This document shows, piece after piece, positions 39,490 through 49,396 of a DNA stretch of 64,000 nucleotides. Origin of the DNA: Stieleria tagensis (lineage in GTDB: Bacteria > Planctomycetota > Planctomycetia > Pirellulales > Pirellulaceae); NCBI RefSeq assembly GCF_024129865.1, contig NZ_JAMYFE010000024.1, forward strand, positions 50,903-114,902, given 5' to 3'. The stretch's first letter is position 1, and the number at the start of each line of letters is the position of its first letter. The position numbers were made by a program, and so were the translations under genes. The notes beneath the pieces are model-generated. The model was not told the DNA's origin, did not search any database, and worked only from the letters and a program-made list of their open reading frames with translations.

Positions 39490-41049
39490 GTGAACGTGAC
39501 ACTTAGAATCCGATTGACACTTGTGGGCATCATCGTTGCCCTGGCGCCGGTCGCGGTGGGCCAGGATCGTTGGCCGGAGCATCGCGGCCCCCAGCACAAC
39601 TATCATCTGACCACGGACGCCCAATATCCAACACATTGGAGTGTAGCCACCGGCGAAAACATCCGCTGGAGAATCCCTTTGCCAGAGACAGGTCACAGCG
39701 GCATTGCGATTTCAGACAACAAGCTGTTTCTAACCTGTTTTCGAAAACTCACTCCCGCAGACAACGGCCCAAACGGCACCTGGGTCTCAGAGACGCGTGG
39801 GTATTGTCTGGACGCCGAGACAGGAAAGATCCTGTGGAGCTGCGATTTGCCTGGCCGGCGGCCAAACCAGGTCAATGGCACCTTCACAGATTCGACAACA
39901 CCCACGCCAGTCACCGATGGCATTCATGTCTGGTTCATTAACGCCGGTGGCTGGATGGCCTGTCACACTCTGGACGGCCAGCGGGTTTGGGCTCAGGAAT
40001 TTGAAGTTCGTACCAAGCACTCGGCAAAACAGTTTCAACCGTTCTTGCACGGCGGAAATCTCTATTACGCAATGATGCGTGACGCGAACGATCCACAGCG
40101 CCGCGCTCAGACGGCCAGCGACTATGACAAAAACAGCAAGACCGGCTGGCCATGGATTTTTGTCCGCTGCTTTGATGCACTGACAGGACAACCCACCGCA
40201 GTCCTGGCGGACGGCATCAGCGTCCACAGCAAGGGCGCTCTGGGATCACTGCATGGCCAGAACGTGTTGCTGCATGCCAAAGGCGGCAGCCACAGTCCCC
40301 CGGAAAAACCCTACGGAATCACGCTTTCCAAGCTGAACGCGGCGCACGACAAGATTTGGGAGCGGCAGGGACTCTCGTTCGAAGGCACTCACTTCGTCGA
40401 CGAGAAACACGCCTATTGTTTCGACAGAAACGACCTCTTTGTTCTCGACCTGGCCACCGGTGAGACGATCAAAAAGATTCCGATTCGCGACAACGGCAGC
40501 CTGATCGCGTTCGATGAAACAAGTGGCCGCTACAAACCACGTGCTGCTTCTACGCTGGAACCACGGCATTTGCTAACGCACCGCAGCAATATCGGCGTTG
40601 GCAAGTATCACTTCTTCATGAGTGGCCAAGCGGGAATCCTAGGTCGCATCGACATTGAAACAGGTGACGTCAGCTACCTGCAAGTTCCGCTTCAGGTCAC
40701 AGTCGAAAACGGCGTGAAGAATTTTTCATGGACTGATTTCAAGTCTGGGGACGAAACCGGTTCTGGATTTTCCGTGGAAGGTGACCGTCGGCGCTTGAGC
40801 CACGGTTTCGGACACATCTCTGCTGCCACACCAATCGTCGTGAACAACCACATCTACTTTTCAACCGTTCTCGGTACGGTCTACGTGGTCGACGCAACCG
40901 CCGAACATTTTGACGAGAATGCGATGACGGCCGTCAACGATCTCGGCCTTCCCGGTCAAACATGGACCCTGTCTCCACTCACGCCCGCCAACGGAAATCT
41001 GTATCAGCGCACCAGCCGTGAGCTCATCTGCATCAAAAACGATCATTAA
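39490..41049 (+). CDS. Secreted PQQ-like beta-propeller protein
   Basis: About 519 residues. No ATG fits; a GTG at 39490 (AGG five bases upstream) or a GTG at 39496 gives a signal peptide (LRIRLTLVGIIVALAPVAVG). Blades of a PQQ/BamB-like propeller follow, for example GYCLDAETGKILWSCDLPGR, NAGGWMACHTLDGQRVWAQE and LFVLDLATGETIKKIPIRDN. In-frame sequence upstream of 39490 is the end of array B and should not be included. It is predicted periplasmic, function unknown, one of many planctomycete propellers that begin PxxRGPxxN-like after the signal (here WPEHRGPQHN). Confidence 0.85.
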   Translation: MNVTLRIRLTLVGIIVALAPVAVGQDRWPEHRGPQHNYHLTTDAQYPTHWSVATGENIRWRIPLPETGHSGIAISDNKLFLTCFRKLTPADNGPNGTWVSETRGYCLDAETGKILWSCDLPGRRPNQVNGTFTDSTTPTPVTDGIHVWFINAGGWMACHTLDGQRVWAQEFEVRTKHSAKQFQPFLHGGNLYYAMMRDANDPQRRAQTASDYDKNSKTGWPWIFVRCFDALTGQPTAVLADGISVHSKGALGSLHGQNVLLHAKGGSHSPPEKPYGITLSKLNAAHDKIWERQGLSFEGTHFVDEKHAYCFDRNDLFVLDLATGETIKKIPIRDNGSLIAFDETSGRYKPRAASTLEPRHLLTHRSNIGVGKYHFFMSGQAGILGRIDIETGDVSYLQVPLQVTVENGVKNFSWTDFKSGDETGSGFSVEGDRRRLSHGFGHISAATPIVVNNHIYFSTVLGTVYVVDATAEHFDENAMTAVNDLGLPGQTWTLSPLTPANGNLYQRTSRELICIKNDH

Positions 41050-41220
41050 ATCCCCAAGCCCCACCGACAGTCGCAATGGTACGGATCTGAGTTAGCGAAG
41101 TCCGTCGGACATGGATTCGTTCTCGCCGATCTGACGTCGGCGGCCCCACTCATTTCATGTCGTGGATCGTTGGGCAATCCGAACCTGTGATCGACGGAGC
41201 AACTCGCGACTCTTCGCTCG

Positions 41221-41955
41221 CTATTTTCCGGCGCTGCTAAGTTTCGTGATCGGAGTCAGATCCAATTTCCGGAACTCGACTTCCGCTCCTTCGGCTTGCA
41301 ACGCAAGTTGACCTTTGCTTGCGGTGCAGCCCGTTCCATGGTTGACCAGATCACCGTTGACCCAGACTTTGATGGCATCGCCCACACACTCGATGACCAT
41401 CGTATTCCACTGGCCCAATGGTTTTTCGGAATCATCGGTCAGGTTGCGAATCCTTCGCGCCTTTCCTTCGGTGACACCCCACTCCTCCTTCGGGCCTCGC
41501 CGCTGGACCATGTCGGGCACCGTGATATCCTCGACGATGCACCAGAAATCACCCGCGTGGGTGTGATTCATCTGTGCCTCGATCGACTTGGGAAACATTC
41601 CGTACAGCGCACGCGGCGTCGATGCGTGAACCAACACCCCGCAGTTGCCCGGTTCGCCAGCGAAACGATATTCGACTTCAAACCGGTAGTTTTCGTAGAC
41701 GGCATCGGTAATCAAATGACCGTTGGGAACGCCCAAACTCACCAGCATCCCGTCTCGGACAATAAAGCTCGCTTTTGCGTCCGGGTTCTCATCACGATGC
41801 GGGATATCAGTGTGCCACCCCGTCAAATCTTTGCCGTTAAACAGGCTAACCGTTTTCGACTCCGTTTTCGTCTCAGCGGACGCCGTCTCAAGCGAGTTGA
41901 GGATCGCGGCAATCGAAATTAACAAACAGATCAAGCGAGTCATTGCGGTGCTCAT
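41221..41955 (-). CDS. Secreted DUF1080 (3-keto-disaccharide hydrolase-like) protein
   Basis: 244 residues from the ATG at 41955 (an in-frame ATG at 41943 is also possible), with a signal peptide (LICLLISIAAILNSLETASA). The fold is a concanavalin-like jelly roll: SLFNGKDLTGWHTDIPHRDE at the start, FEVEYRFAGEPGNCGVLVHA, then WNTMVIECVGDAIKVWVNGD and GQLALQAEGAEVEFRKLDL, all hallmark DUF1080 strands. Some DUF1080 members hydrolyse 3-keto-glycosides; others bind glycans. No operon partner is adjacent. Confidence 0.9.
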   Translation of the reverse strand: MSTAMTRLICLLISIAAILNSLETASAETKTESKTVSLFNGKDLTGWHTDIPHRDENPDAKASFIVRDGMLVSLGVPNGHLITDAVYENYRFEVEYRFAGEPGNCGVLVHASTPRALYGMFPKSIEAQMNHTHAGDFWCIVEDITVPDMVQRRGPKEEWGVTEGKARRIRNLTDDSEKPLGQWNTMVIECVGDAIKVWVNGDLVNHGTGCTASKGQLALQAEGAEVEFRKLDLTPITKLSSAGK

Positions 41956-42054
41956 GGAAACGGGTTGGCAAAATGAAAATTTGTAGGGCAGAGAGTCCCC
42001 CCGGCCGACCGAGGCCCCAATCCACGGCGGTGTCAAACACTTTCGCGCCGAGTC

Positions 42055-42882
42055 TCATTCCGATTCAATCTTCTGATTTCGAAACCGAAACAACGAGTAA
42101 GGCATTTTCCCGCTCATTGCTACATGATAGGGCATCGCTTCAACATGCCATACTTCTTGCCCTTGAAACTCAGCCGCAAATTCCAGGGCAGCCATTCGTG
42201 CCATCGCAATCGTCCAGTGTAGCGTGCCCGAATCGTCTTTTCTGGTTTCAATTAAGACGATCACTTCTGGATCGGTCCCTTGCACAAATGAGAAAAGTGC
42301 CCCATCAAGGATGTTCGATTCGTCACTGCCATAACGAAAAAGCGGTTGGGAGAGTAGTCGCAAGTTAAATGCATCTCCATTCTTATTCGTGCTGGTGACT
42401 TTCAACTGTCGGGCAATCGATCGCATTTGCCGAAGGCGAACTAACGGAGATTCATGAACAATGGGGGCTTGAGGTATCGGCTTCCACTGGATCCCGGGTT
42501 CCGTGGTTTCCCAAACCAATTGGCCGTCGTGCGAACCCTCGACACGCGTGGCTGAGAGCGAATGAAATTCGTGGGTTGCGTGCTGGTGTGGTTCGTACCA
42601 TTGCAAGAGGGACCCGATGACTTCGGGGCGTCCATCTTTGGTCCAAACGAAAACATTGCCATAAATGACTCCGATCACCGGGTTTGACCAATGAAGGAGA
42701 GATTTGGAATGAAAGTTCAAATTTTCCGACGGATCGTCTGCTAAGCAGAATTCGTAATGCGTTGCCGCCTCGGTCGTGGTTTCAAGCGCCTCGGCAATTC
42801 GAGGATCCGCTTCATCGCCCACACCCGCGCTAGCCAATAGAACAGAGAACACAGTGAATGCAAAAAACCATCGCATGATCAT
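42055..42882 (-). CDS. Secreted protein of unknown function
   Basis: 275 residues with a signal peptide (FFAFTVFSVLLASAGVG). The middle reads HWSNPVIGVIYGNVFVWTKD and SLLQWYEPHQHATHEFHSLS, and a later part FSFVQGTDPEVIVLIETRKD followed by MARMAALEFAAEFQGQEVW. The mixed alpha/beta pattern with many His and Trp residues is not one I recognise as a known enzyme. It is single-standing, about 100 bases upstream (in its own reading direction) of the DUF1080 gene and on the same strand. Periplasmic location is the only safe inference. Confidence 0.75.
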   Translation of the reverse strand: MIMRWFFAFTVFSVLLASAGVGDEADPRIAEALETTTEAATHYEFCLADDPSENLNFHSKSLLHWSNPVIGVIYGNVFVWTKDGRPEVIGSLLQWYEPHQHATHEFHSLSATRVEGSHDGQLVWETTEPGIQWKPIPQAPIVHESPLVRLRQMRSIARQLKVTSTNKNGDAFNLRLLSQPLFRYGSDESNILDGALFSFVQGTDPEVIVLIETRKDDSGTLHWTIAMARMAALEFAAEFQGQEVWHVEAMPYHVAMSGKMPYSLFRFRNQKIESE

Positions 42883-43181
42883 GTCCGGTCAAACTGGCGC
42901 ACGTGCAAATTAGAATTTGAGATTGTTGTCTAAAATTGTAACAGACCTAGCCCACCCAGACAACTTGTCTATTCTGTCGTCCCACGGAGGGAACATTCTC
43001 ACAGCATCCATCACGGCGATGGAAAGTTTGACCAATCGAGCGAGCACTTGTCGCGATTGTCCCGCACAACGCGGATCAAATCCGCAGTTAGAAATTGCGT
43101 CACAACAATGCAAGCCTCATCGGCCAGTTCCCACGCTGAAAGTTAACACTGGAATTGCATGCTTCAACTGACTGTCGGTCG

Positions 43182-44507
43182 TCAGTCAGAGGGACGCTCG
43201 GTCCATTGGCCATTGAGCATGACTTTCGTCACACGCCCGAGATCGCCAATCATTTTTGATGGGTCGCCGTCGACCACAACTAAATCTGCGAGCTTTCCTG
43301 TTTCAATGGTCCCGAGTCGATCCTCCACGCCCAAGAATTCCGCTCCCGTTTTGGTTGCCGCTGTCAACACATCCATTGGCTTCATCCCTGCCTCGACCAG
43401 CAGTTCGACCTCGCGCAAATATGCCTTGCCTCGGGCAGCAAATGGAGCCGAGGTGTGTGATCCGACCACGACTTTTGCATCGGCCTGGTAACAGCGTCCC
43501 AGAAAGGACATCATGTTTTTGAACCCAGCTGCCTCGGCGGCGGTCGCGTCTTTCTCACCCCCGCGTCGTTCAAAGACGGCCAAGGTCGGCGAAACAAACA
43601 CACCTCGTTGCACAACCAAATCGACCAGCTTGTCCACCCGCGGGTTGTTTTCCAGCTGCAATTGTGCCCATAGCCGGTATCGCCACTCACCTCTGGCACT
43701 GGAGTTTGCAGTGACCATTGATTTAAACTGGTCCACTTGATCCTTTGTCCCAATCGACGTTCCGAAACTGGTGATATGCTCGATGCCAGTCAAGCCCGCT
43801 TCGATGGCCTGATCGGCATCCACTAGTTCCAAGTGGGCAGTGACCGGTACGTGGCGATTGTGAGCCGCGTCGCATGCTGCGCGAATGTGTTCGAGCGGCA
43901 AGCGGAAATAGACTTTGATGGCCGATGCCCCCCGATCCACATGGCGATTGACCGCCTGGCGGGCCTCGTCCTCAGTCGTGACAACGGCTGCCTGATCAGG
44001 CCAAACCACCGGGGGCGCATCGAGATGTCCTCCACACAGGAAGACCCTTGGAATCGTGGCATCGCTGGCGAGCAGTGTCGTGTAATATTTGAACGGATGC
44101 CCCGGATCGCGGAACGAAGTGATTCCGTTGTGAAGCTCAAACTCGACCGGTTGCTTCACCGAATCGCGCGAATGGAAGTGGGTGTCGATGAGTCCAGGCA
44201 AAACAGACATCCCGTCGGCATCAAACACCTTCGCTCCGTTTGGAATCGGTGTTTCGTGGCGAGATCCCACGGCAACAATTCGGTTGCCACGGATCACGAT
44301 GCAGGAATCCTGTAACGAAGGGCCACCGTTTCCGTCGATCAAGTTACCGCCCACGATCGCGACCACTGAATCGGGCGGCAGCGAAGCAAGCTTGTTCATT
44401 TCTTGTGAATGGGCTTGGCCGATATCGAACAAGACTGGCATCCCCAACGGTAGCAGTGCAAGAATCAGACCTATCAAGCTCGTGGGAGTGTGGCATTCTC
44501 GATACAT
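43182..44507 (-). CDS. Secreted amidohydrolase family protein
   Basis: 441 residues from the ATG at 44507, with a hydrophobic leader (SLIGLILALLPLGMPVLF). Metal-site motifs are GLIDTHFHSRD (HxH), ASAIKVYFR (candidate carboxylated Lys), VTAHLELV and TGIEHITSFG (His ligands). At the position where the last ligand Asp is expected, the sequence is KVVVGSHTSAPF, with His instead of Asp. The C-terminus GTIETGKLADLVVVDGDPSK is classic for the superfamily. The substrate (cyclic amide, peptide or similar) is unknown. No close operon partner. Confidence 0.88.
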   Translation of the reverse strand: MYRECHTPTSLIGLILALLPLGMPVLFDIGQAHSQEMNKLASLPPDSVVAIVGGNLIDGNGGPSLQDSCIVIRGNRIVAVGSRHETPIPNGAKVFDADGMSVLPGLIDTHFHSRDSVKQPVEFELHNGITSFRDPGHPFKYYTTLLASDATIPRVFLCGGHLDAPPVVWPDQAAVVTTEDEARQAVNRHVDRGASAIKVYFRLPLEHIRAACDAAHNRHVPVTAHLELVDADQAIEAGLTGIEHITSFGTSIGTKDQVDQFKSMVTANSSARGEWRYRLWAQLQLENNPRVDKLVDLVVQRGVFVSPTLAVFERRGGEKDATAAEAAGFKNMMSFLGRCYQADAKVVVGSHTSAPFAARGKAYLREVELLVEAGMKPMDVLTAATKTGAEFLGVEDRLGTIETGKLADLVVVDGDPSKMIGDLGRVTKVMLNGQWTERPSD

Positions 44508-44702
44508 CGGCAATTCTCGTCTCTGTCGGCTGACAATGATGCTGGATTGGAAAGGTCTTGTGCGCTGCACAAGCTGGGAAGAACGACCGTGGTGGTCGCC
44601 GATGACCGGGACGAATCAAATCATAGAACCGCGTTCAAAGCGTTCCGCAACGGCCGCCACCGGATGAGTGTAACGGTTGGCGATACGCGGCGTCGGCTGA
44701 AT

Positions 44703-45554
44703 TCACTGCTCCTGCCGCTCCGGTGAACCGTCCTGCAAACGATGCATCTTGCGGTAGGTCCGTGGTGAGCATCCACATGCTGCTTTGAAAGCTTCATTGA
44801 AGCGACTGAGACTTTGAAACCCTGATGCAAGCGCAGTGTTCAAGATGCTGTCGTCCGTGGTGATCAGCAAACGCTGAGCGTGAGAGATCCGGTGCTGAAC
44901 GATAAATGTTGTCATCGTGATGCCAAACGTCTGCCGGAACAGATTCATCGCGTAGTTTGGATGAACGCCATTCGCATCGGCGATCGACTGGGACGTTAAC
45001 GATAGGTGATAGTTTTTGGCGAGATAGCAGGCCAACTGATCCGCGCGCGACAGAATTAGCGCAGAAGACGTCGCTGGTCTGTCGGATAGCCTGCGTGAGA
45101 ATCGCAGCAGCCGCGCTTGCACTTCCAGGAGCGCAGCACGCTTGAGGGCTGGAGCACCGTCGCAAAGTTCTTGTTCCCAGCGCTGGAAGTTCAACCCATC
45201 GATTGCATCCTGCGTTGAATCAATCAGCAGCTCTCCCTTCAAAACACGGTTTACCGAATCGAGATGCAGACCGATGTGCAGAAATTCGCTCAGCGGCAAT
45301 GTCAAAACGTAGTATGGTGCTTCACCTTCGAAGTGAACGATCTGGTGAGGAATAGCCGCCCAAAAGATTGCAAGCTTCCCAGCTTTGATCGTCGTACGGT
45401 GACCACCCAACAGGTAGGTAAGTGTGCCGGATGTCAACAGATTCAATTCGATCTCATTGTGGCGATCCGGGCGAGGCATACGGGCCGGAGTCCACAATTC
45501 GCATGTGAATCCGTAGGGCGAGAATTCAGGACGGGAGATGTCGAATTGTTTCAT
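44703..45554 (-). CDS. AraC-family transcriptional regulator
   Basis: 283 residues. The N-terminal cupin-like sensing domain (NEIELNLLTSGTLTYLLGGH) is followed by a C-terminal double HTH domain: SLTSQSIADANGVHPNYAMN for the first helix-turn-helix and ILNTALASGFQSLSRFNEAF then KAACGCSPRTYRKM for the second. It is divergently transcribed from the DUF1593 / pectate-lyase operon across only 79 bases, the usual arrangement for an AraC activator that controls the adjacent sugar-utilisation genes. The effector is probably a pectin-derived sugar (inference). Confidence 0.92.
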   Translation of the reverse strand: MKQFDISRPEFSPYGFTCELWTPARMPRPDRHNEIELNLLTSGTLTYLLGGHRTTIKAGKLAIFWAAIPHQIVHFEGEAPYYVLTLPLSEFLHIGLHLDSVNRVLKGELLIDSTQDAIDGLNFQRWEQELCDGAPALKRAALLEVQARLLRFSRRLSDRPATSSALILSRADQLACYLAKNYHLSLTSQSIADANGVHPNYAMNLFRQTFGITMTTFIVQHRISHAQRLLITTDDSILNTALASGFQSLSRFNEAFKAACGCSPRTYRKMHRLQDGSPERQEQ

Positions 45555-45633
45555 CCACCTTAGAATACCGTGGGTACAAACCGAGAAACAGGGAGAGCTT
45601 CTGTCGAACTAAGATTATATTGGCTGGAGAAAA

Positions 45634-47057
45634 ATGATGTCCTGGCCCAATGAACGAGTGAATTCCGTGATGAACGGACTGAGTCGAATCACAAAACTGA
45701 TCCTGATACTCACCATTACTGTTTCGGCAACCGCTTCGGCGGAGCCACTGAAACCTCGCGTCGTGGTATTGACCGATGTTTCGACCTGGGAAACCGACGA
45801 CAGTGAGTCCTTGGTGCGGCTATTGGTTCATGCGGACCTGCTTGAAATCGAAGGCTGGTATTCACGACTGGCTGGAGCCTCAATGAAACGCGTGACGACT
45901 TCATCGAGTTGATCCACGATGCGATCAACGCTTACGAAAAAGATCTGCAGAATCTGCGAATGCGGTCCAGCCAGACGGAGCACGAACAAGACGAATCGCG
46001 TCAACAAATCGGTTTTTGGCCGAGCCCCAACTACCTGCGCACGCGCACCCTGACGGGCAGCAAGAAGCGTGGATCCGAACATGTAGGCGAGGGCAATGAC
46101 TCCCCAGGCAGTGAGCTAATCATCAAGTTGGTGGACGAAAACGACACTCGGCCATTGTGGATCACAGTCTGGGGCGGAGGCAACACGCTGGCCCAGGCTG
46201 TATGGCGGGTTCAGCAGGATCGCAGCGCTGCGGAATTACAGACCTTTCTGCAGAAACTCCGCGTGTACACGATTACCGATCAAGATCGTGACCAGAAAAC
46301 TCCCTATTCGGACAGTTCTCATCAATGGTTGCGACGTGAATTCGAACAAGACCTGTTTTTTATCTGGGATGAATGTGCTTGGAAGTTCCAAAATGGCACC
46401 GGCAAAAAAAACTGGCCTGAATATGAAACTCATATTCAGGGTCATGGCAACCTTGGCAAGGTCTATCCGAAATACAAATACGGTGTCGAAGGCGACACGC
46501 CTGCATTTCTACATCTGATTCCAAATGGATTAAGCAACCCGAATATTCCGTCCCACGGTGGTTGGGGCGGCTATTCATCGTGGGGCGTGAGCGACGACGG
46601 TGAAACCCGTTGCTTCACCAACCACGCCGGTGAAAGCAAGACAGTGTGCAACTCGCTGGAGAATCACTTTTACCCGGCCACATTCAATAACTTTGCCGCG
46701 CGAATGGATTGGGCCAAGGAGGGAATGGGAAACCGAAATCCCATCGTTGCCATTGGTGAAGACAAGACACTCGACATTCTCATCCGGAAACCCCAGCAAG
46801 GGTCAAAGGTCACGCTCGACGCTTCCAATTCATCCGACCCGGACGGCGATCAACTCACATTCCACTGGTGGGTGTTGTCCGCAGCCGGCACGGCGAACCA
46901 AGAAGTTCAAATTTCAAATAGCAGGTCGCCCATTGCCACCGTTGACGTTCCATCGGGATCAGCGGGAAAGACCTTCCATGTCATCTGCGAGGTCACCGAC
47001 GATGGCACACACAACCTTTCCGGATACCGTCGAATCGTCTTTGAACCTACAAAGTAG
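45634..47057 (+). pseudogene. DUF1593 (nucleoside hydrolase-like) secreted protein, frameshifted
   Basis: The gene starts at the ATG at 45634 (GGAGA upstream) with a signal peptide (KLILILTITVSATASA). Frame 1 reads PRVVVLTDVSTWETDDSESL then LLEIEG, and loses homology at 45853-45856. From there the +2 frame continues the expected LVFTTGWSLNETRDDFIELI and HDAINAYEKDL on to a stop at 47057. One base, a second C in GGC-CTG at about 45855, would restore a single protein of about 475 residues. Later segments include PLWITVWGGGNTLAQAVWRV and a C-terminal Ig-like domain (DASNSSDPDGDQLTFHWWV). DUF1593 resembles nucleoside hydrolases and often sits with pectin genes. It may be a pseudogene or a sequencing error. 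Confidence 0.88.
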
Positions 47058-47065
47058 AGACACTA

Positions 47066-48454
47066 ATGTATTGCGTTTTTAACAAGGCAGCTGTCTTAAT
47101 TGCCACGCTTTACTGTCCCGCGATCAGTTTGGCCCAAACTCAACTTCCGGCTTCCCCCTTGGCATTTCCAAGCGCGGAAGGATATGGCAAACACACGGTG
47201 GGTGGGCGTGGCGGCCGTGTCATCGACGTGATCAACCTGAATGATTCTGGCGAAGGCAGCTTGCGTGCCGCAGTCGATGCCAAGGGACCGCGAACCGTAG
47301 TCTTCCGAGTTTCAGGAACGATCAACCTGAAAAGTGACATCAGAATCAAAAACCCGCACATTACCATCGCCGGCCAAACGGCCCCTGGCGACGGAATTTG
47401 CCTAAGAGGATACCCGTTGATGATCAGCGCAGACGAGGTGATCATTCGGTATCTACGCGTCAGGTTTGGTGACGAATCAGAAAAAGATGCCGATGCAATC
47501 TCAGCCAGGTACGTCAAGAATTTGATCTTGGACCACGTCTCAGCCAGCTGGAGCGTGGATGAGACGATGTCGATCTACCACTGCGAAAACGTGACCGTTC
47601 AATGGTGCATCATTTCCGAGAGCATGTTCGACTCTAATCACAGCAAAAACCAGCATGGATTCGGGGGCATTTGGGGAGGCAATAAAAGCACCTACCACCA
47701 CAACTTGATCGCCCATCATTCCAGTCGAAACCCACGCTTTGCGTCGGGCTGTGGCGACACAGACTATCGCAACAACGTCGTGTACAACTGGGGATATCGC
47801 AGTTGCTATGGTGGCGAAGCGGAGCAGAAAGGATTTGATAATTCCAAGCTATCCACCATCAATTTGATTGCGAACTACTACAAACCAGGCCCTGCAACCG
47901 ATCCTGAAAGAATGGCTGAGCTTGCCGAGCCTTCGTCACGCGGAGCGGATGATCGGGGCCGCTGGTATGTCAACGGAAACGTCATCGAGGGCAGCCCCTC
48001 GGTCACCACAGAGAATTGGCGCGGTGTGCGTGGCAGCAACTTCATCAAGCTGGACGAACCCTGGGACGCAATGCCGATCAATCAACAAACTGCGGAAGAA
48101 GCGTTCGCATCAGTTCTCGATCATGCCGGAGCAACATTGCCGAAACGTGACGCAGTGGATACGCGAGTCATACAGGAAGTTCGCAGCGGCACGGCAACGT
48201 ACGAAGGCGTCTACAAGACCCTAAAACGCGTGGCGGACACCTCGAAACCCACGGGCATCATTGATTCGCAAAAAAACGTTGGCGGCTGGCCTGAACTGAC
48301 CAGCACCCCCGCCCCCAAAGACACCGACCACGATGGAATCCCCGACGAATGGGAAACGAATCACGGACTTAATCCAAATGAAGTGACCGACGGGACGGCC
48401 GTTGGGAAAGGTGGTTACACGATGTTGGAAAAATACATCAACAGCATACAGTGA
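47066..48454 (+). CDS. Secreted pectate lyase-like protein (PL1-type beta-helix)
   Basis: 462 residues with a signal peptide (AAVLIATLYCPAISLAQ). The right-handed beta-helix begins FPSAEGYGKHTVGGRGGRVI and contains EGSLRAAVDAKGPRTVVFRV, ITIAGQTAPGDGICLRGYPL and NLILDHVSASWSVDETMSIY, the pattern of planctomycete pectate-lyase-family proteins. The C-terminus is a calcium-binding thrombospondin-3-like stretch DTDHDGIPDEWETNHGLNP. It should cleave polygalacturonate by beta-elimination outside the cell or in the periplasm. Eight bases after the DUF1593 gene, so one operon, probably under the divergent AraC regulator. Confidence 0.9.
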   Translation: MYCVFNKAAVLIATLYCPAISLAQTQLPASPLAFPSAEGYGKHTVGGRGGRVIDVINLNDSGEGSLRAAVDAKGPRTVVFRVSGTINLKSDIRIKNPHITIAGQTAPGDGICLRGYPLMISADEVIIRYLRVRFGDESEKDADAISARYVKNLILDHVSASWSVDETMSIYHCENVTVQWCIISESMFDSNHSKNQHGFGGIWGGNKSTYHHNLIAHHSSRNPRFASGCGDTDYRNNVVYNWGYRSCYGGEAEQKGFDNSKLSTINLIANYYKPGPATDPERMAELAEPSSRGADDRGRWYVNGNVIEGSPSVTTENWRGVRGSNFIKLDEPWDAMPINQQTAEEAFASVLDHAGATLPKRDAVDTRVIQEVRSGTATYEGVYKTLKRVADTSKPTGIIDSQKNVGGWPELTSTPAPKDTDHDGIPDEWETNHGLNPNEVTDGTAVGKGGYTMLEKYINSIQ

Positions 48455-48695
48455 GGCCGTCCTAGCAGGCTGGGAGACGCCTAAGGACTGGTCCAGTGAA
48501 GTTCAGAGAGATGGGAACGCGGCTGGAAACTTGACGTTTTTCGTTTGGCTGTTGGCGACATGGCCCTTGTCTCGATCGGAAAAGAAATGTCGTGGATTGA
48601 CCGTCTTTGATGCATGACCGTCGTGACATTTTTATCGAGTGAATCTTTGACCGTTTGCTCGAGCACCGCTTCTTGGGCGATTCCTAGAAAGCTTG

Positions 48696-49391
48696 CTATG
48701 CATTCCCGCCGTTTAAGCGTTTCCCTTCATCGGGTTGAAGATTTTTTTCCGCCCGCTTGGTGAGCGTTGCTTTCCAACTCGGTGAAAGCGATCGGACGGC
48801 CGCAAGTTTCGCCGCGTCCGCCCGGTTGGTCCTGTCGTAGTGCATGAGTCTATTGGCGGCGGCGACGGTCCAGTTTGGTTCAGGACGGTCGATCCGCTTT
48901 AACGACATTCCGCACTGCACGTAACCCGCGACCAACACTCGGAAGTACCAACCGGTGCGACCGGTTTGCTGAACTTGCAGAGCGAGGTCCTTCACTTTCC
49001 AACGCCGCGCGAGCTTCCAACAGGGCTGACGAGGCTGCGAAACCTCGACGGTTGCTTGGCCGATCGTCCACACATCACCAATGCAAACGTCGCTCTCGGT
49101 CAATCGATCCACCGTGAAATTTTCGCCAAAAGCACCGCCATTCAAATCCGGCCTGCAAAGCGTCTTGCGCCAATACGGATAATGGACCAACGGATACACA
49201 CAAACCGCCTTGTGTGGCCCACCGTGATGATTGAGATCAGCTTGCCCGTCGCCTTCCAAATTCGTGGTGCCTAACCACAATGGCCCCGCAACCGATTCTT
49301 TCAAGAAACCAGACACCCAGGGCTTGTTGGACTCGATGTCCGAGTCCATTTCCTGGGGCTTTCCGACCTGGATGGTGACGACTCGATTCAT
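48696..49391 (-). CDS. MOSC-domain protein, YiiM-like
   Basis: 231 residues. The MOSC core contains GTTNLEGDGQADLNHHGGPH and KAVCVYPLVHYPYWRK, followed by GAFGENFTVDRLTESDVCIG and VSQPRQPCWKLARRW, whose Cys is the conserved MOSC cysteine that binds molybdenum cofactor or sulfur. A C-terminal three-helix region (VRSLSPSWKATLTKR) completes the YiiM form. YiiM proteins reduce N-hydroxylated substrates in E. coli. The gap 48455-48695 downstream, before the pectate-lyase stop, has nothing recognisable. Confidence 0.92.
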   Translation of the reverse strand: MNRVVTIQVGKPQEMDSDIESNKPWVSGFLKESVAGPLWLGTTNLEGDGQADLNHHGGPHKAVCVYPLVHYPYWRKTLCRPDLNGGAFGENFTVDRLTESDVCIGDVWTIGQATVEVSQPRQPCWKLARRWKVKDLALQVQQTGRTGWYFRVLVAGYVQCGMSLKRIDRPEPNWTVAAANRLMHYDRTNRADAAKLAAVRSLSPSWKATLTKRAEKNLQPDEGKRLNGGNA

Positions 49392-49396
49392 GGTTT

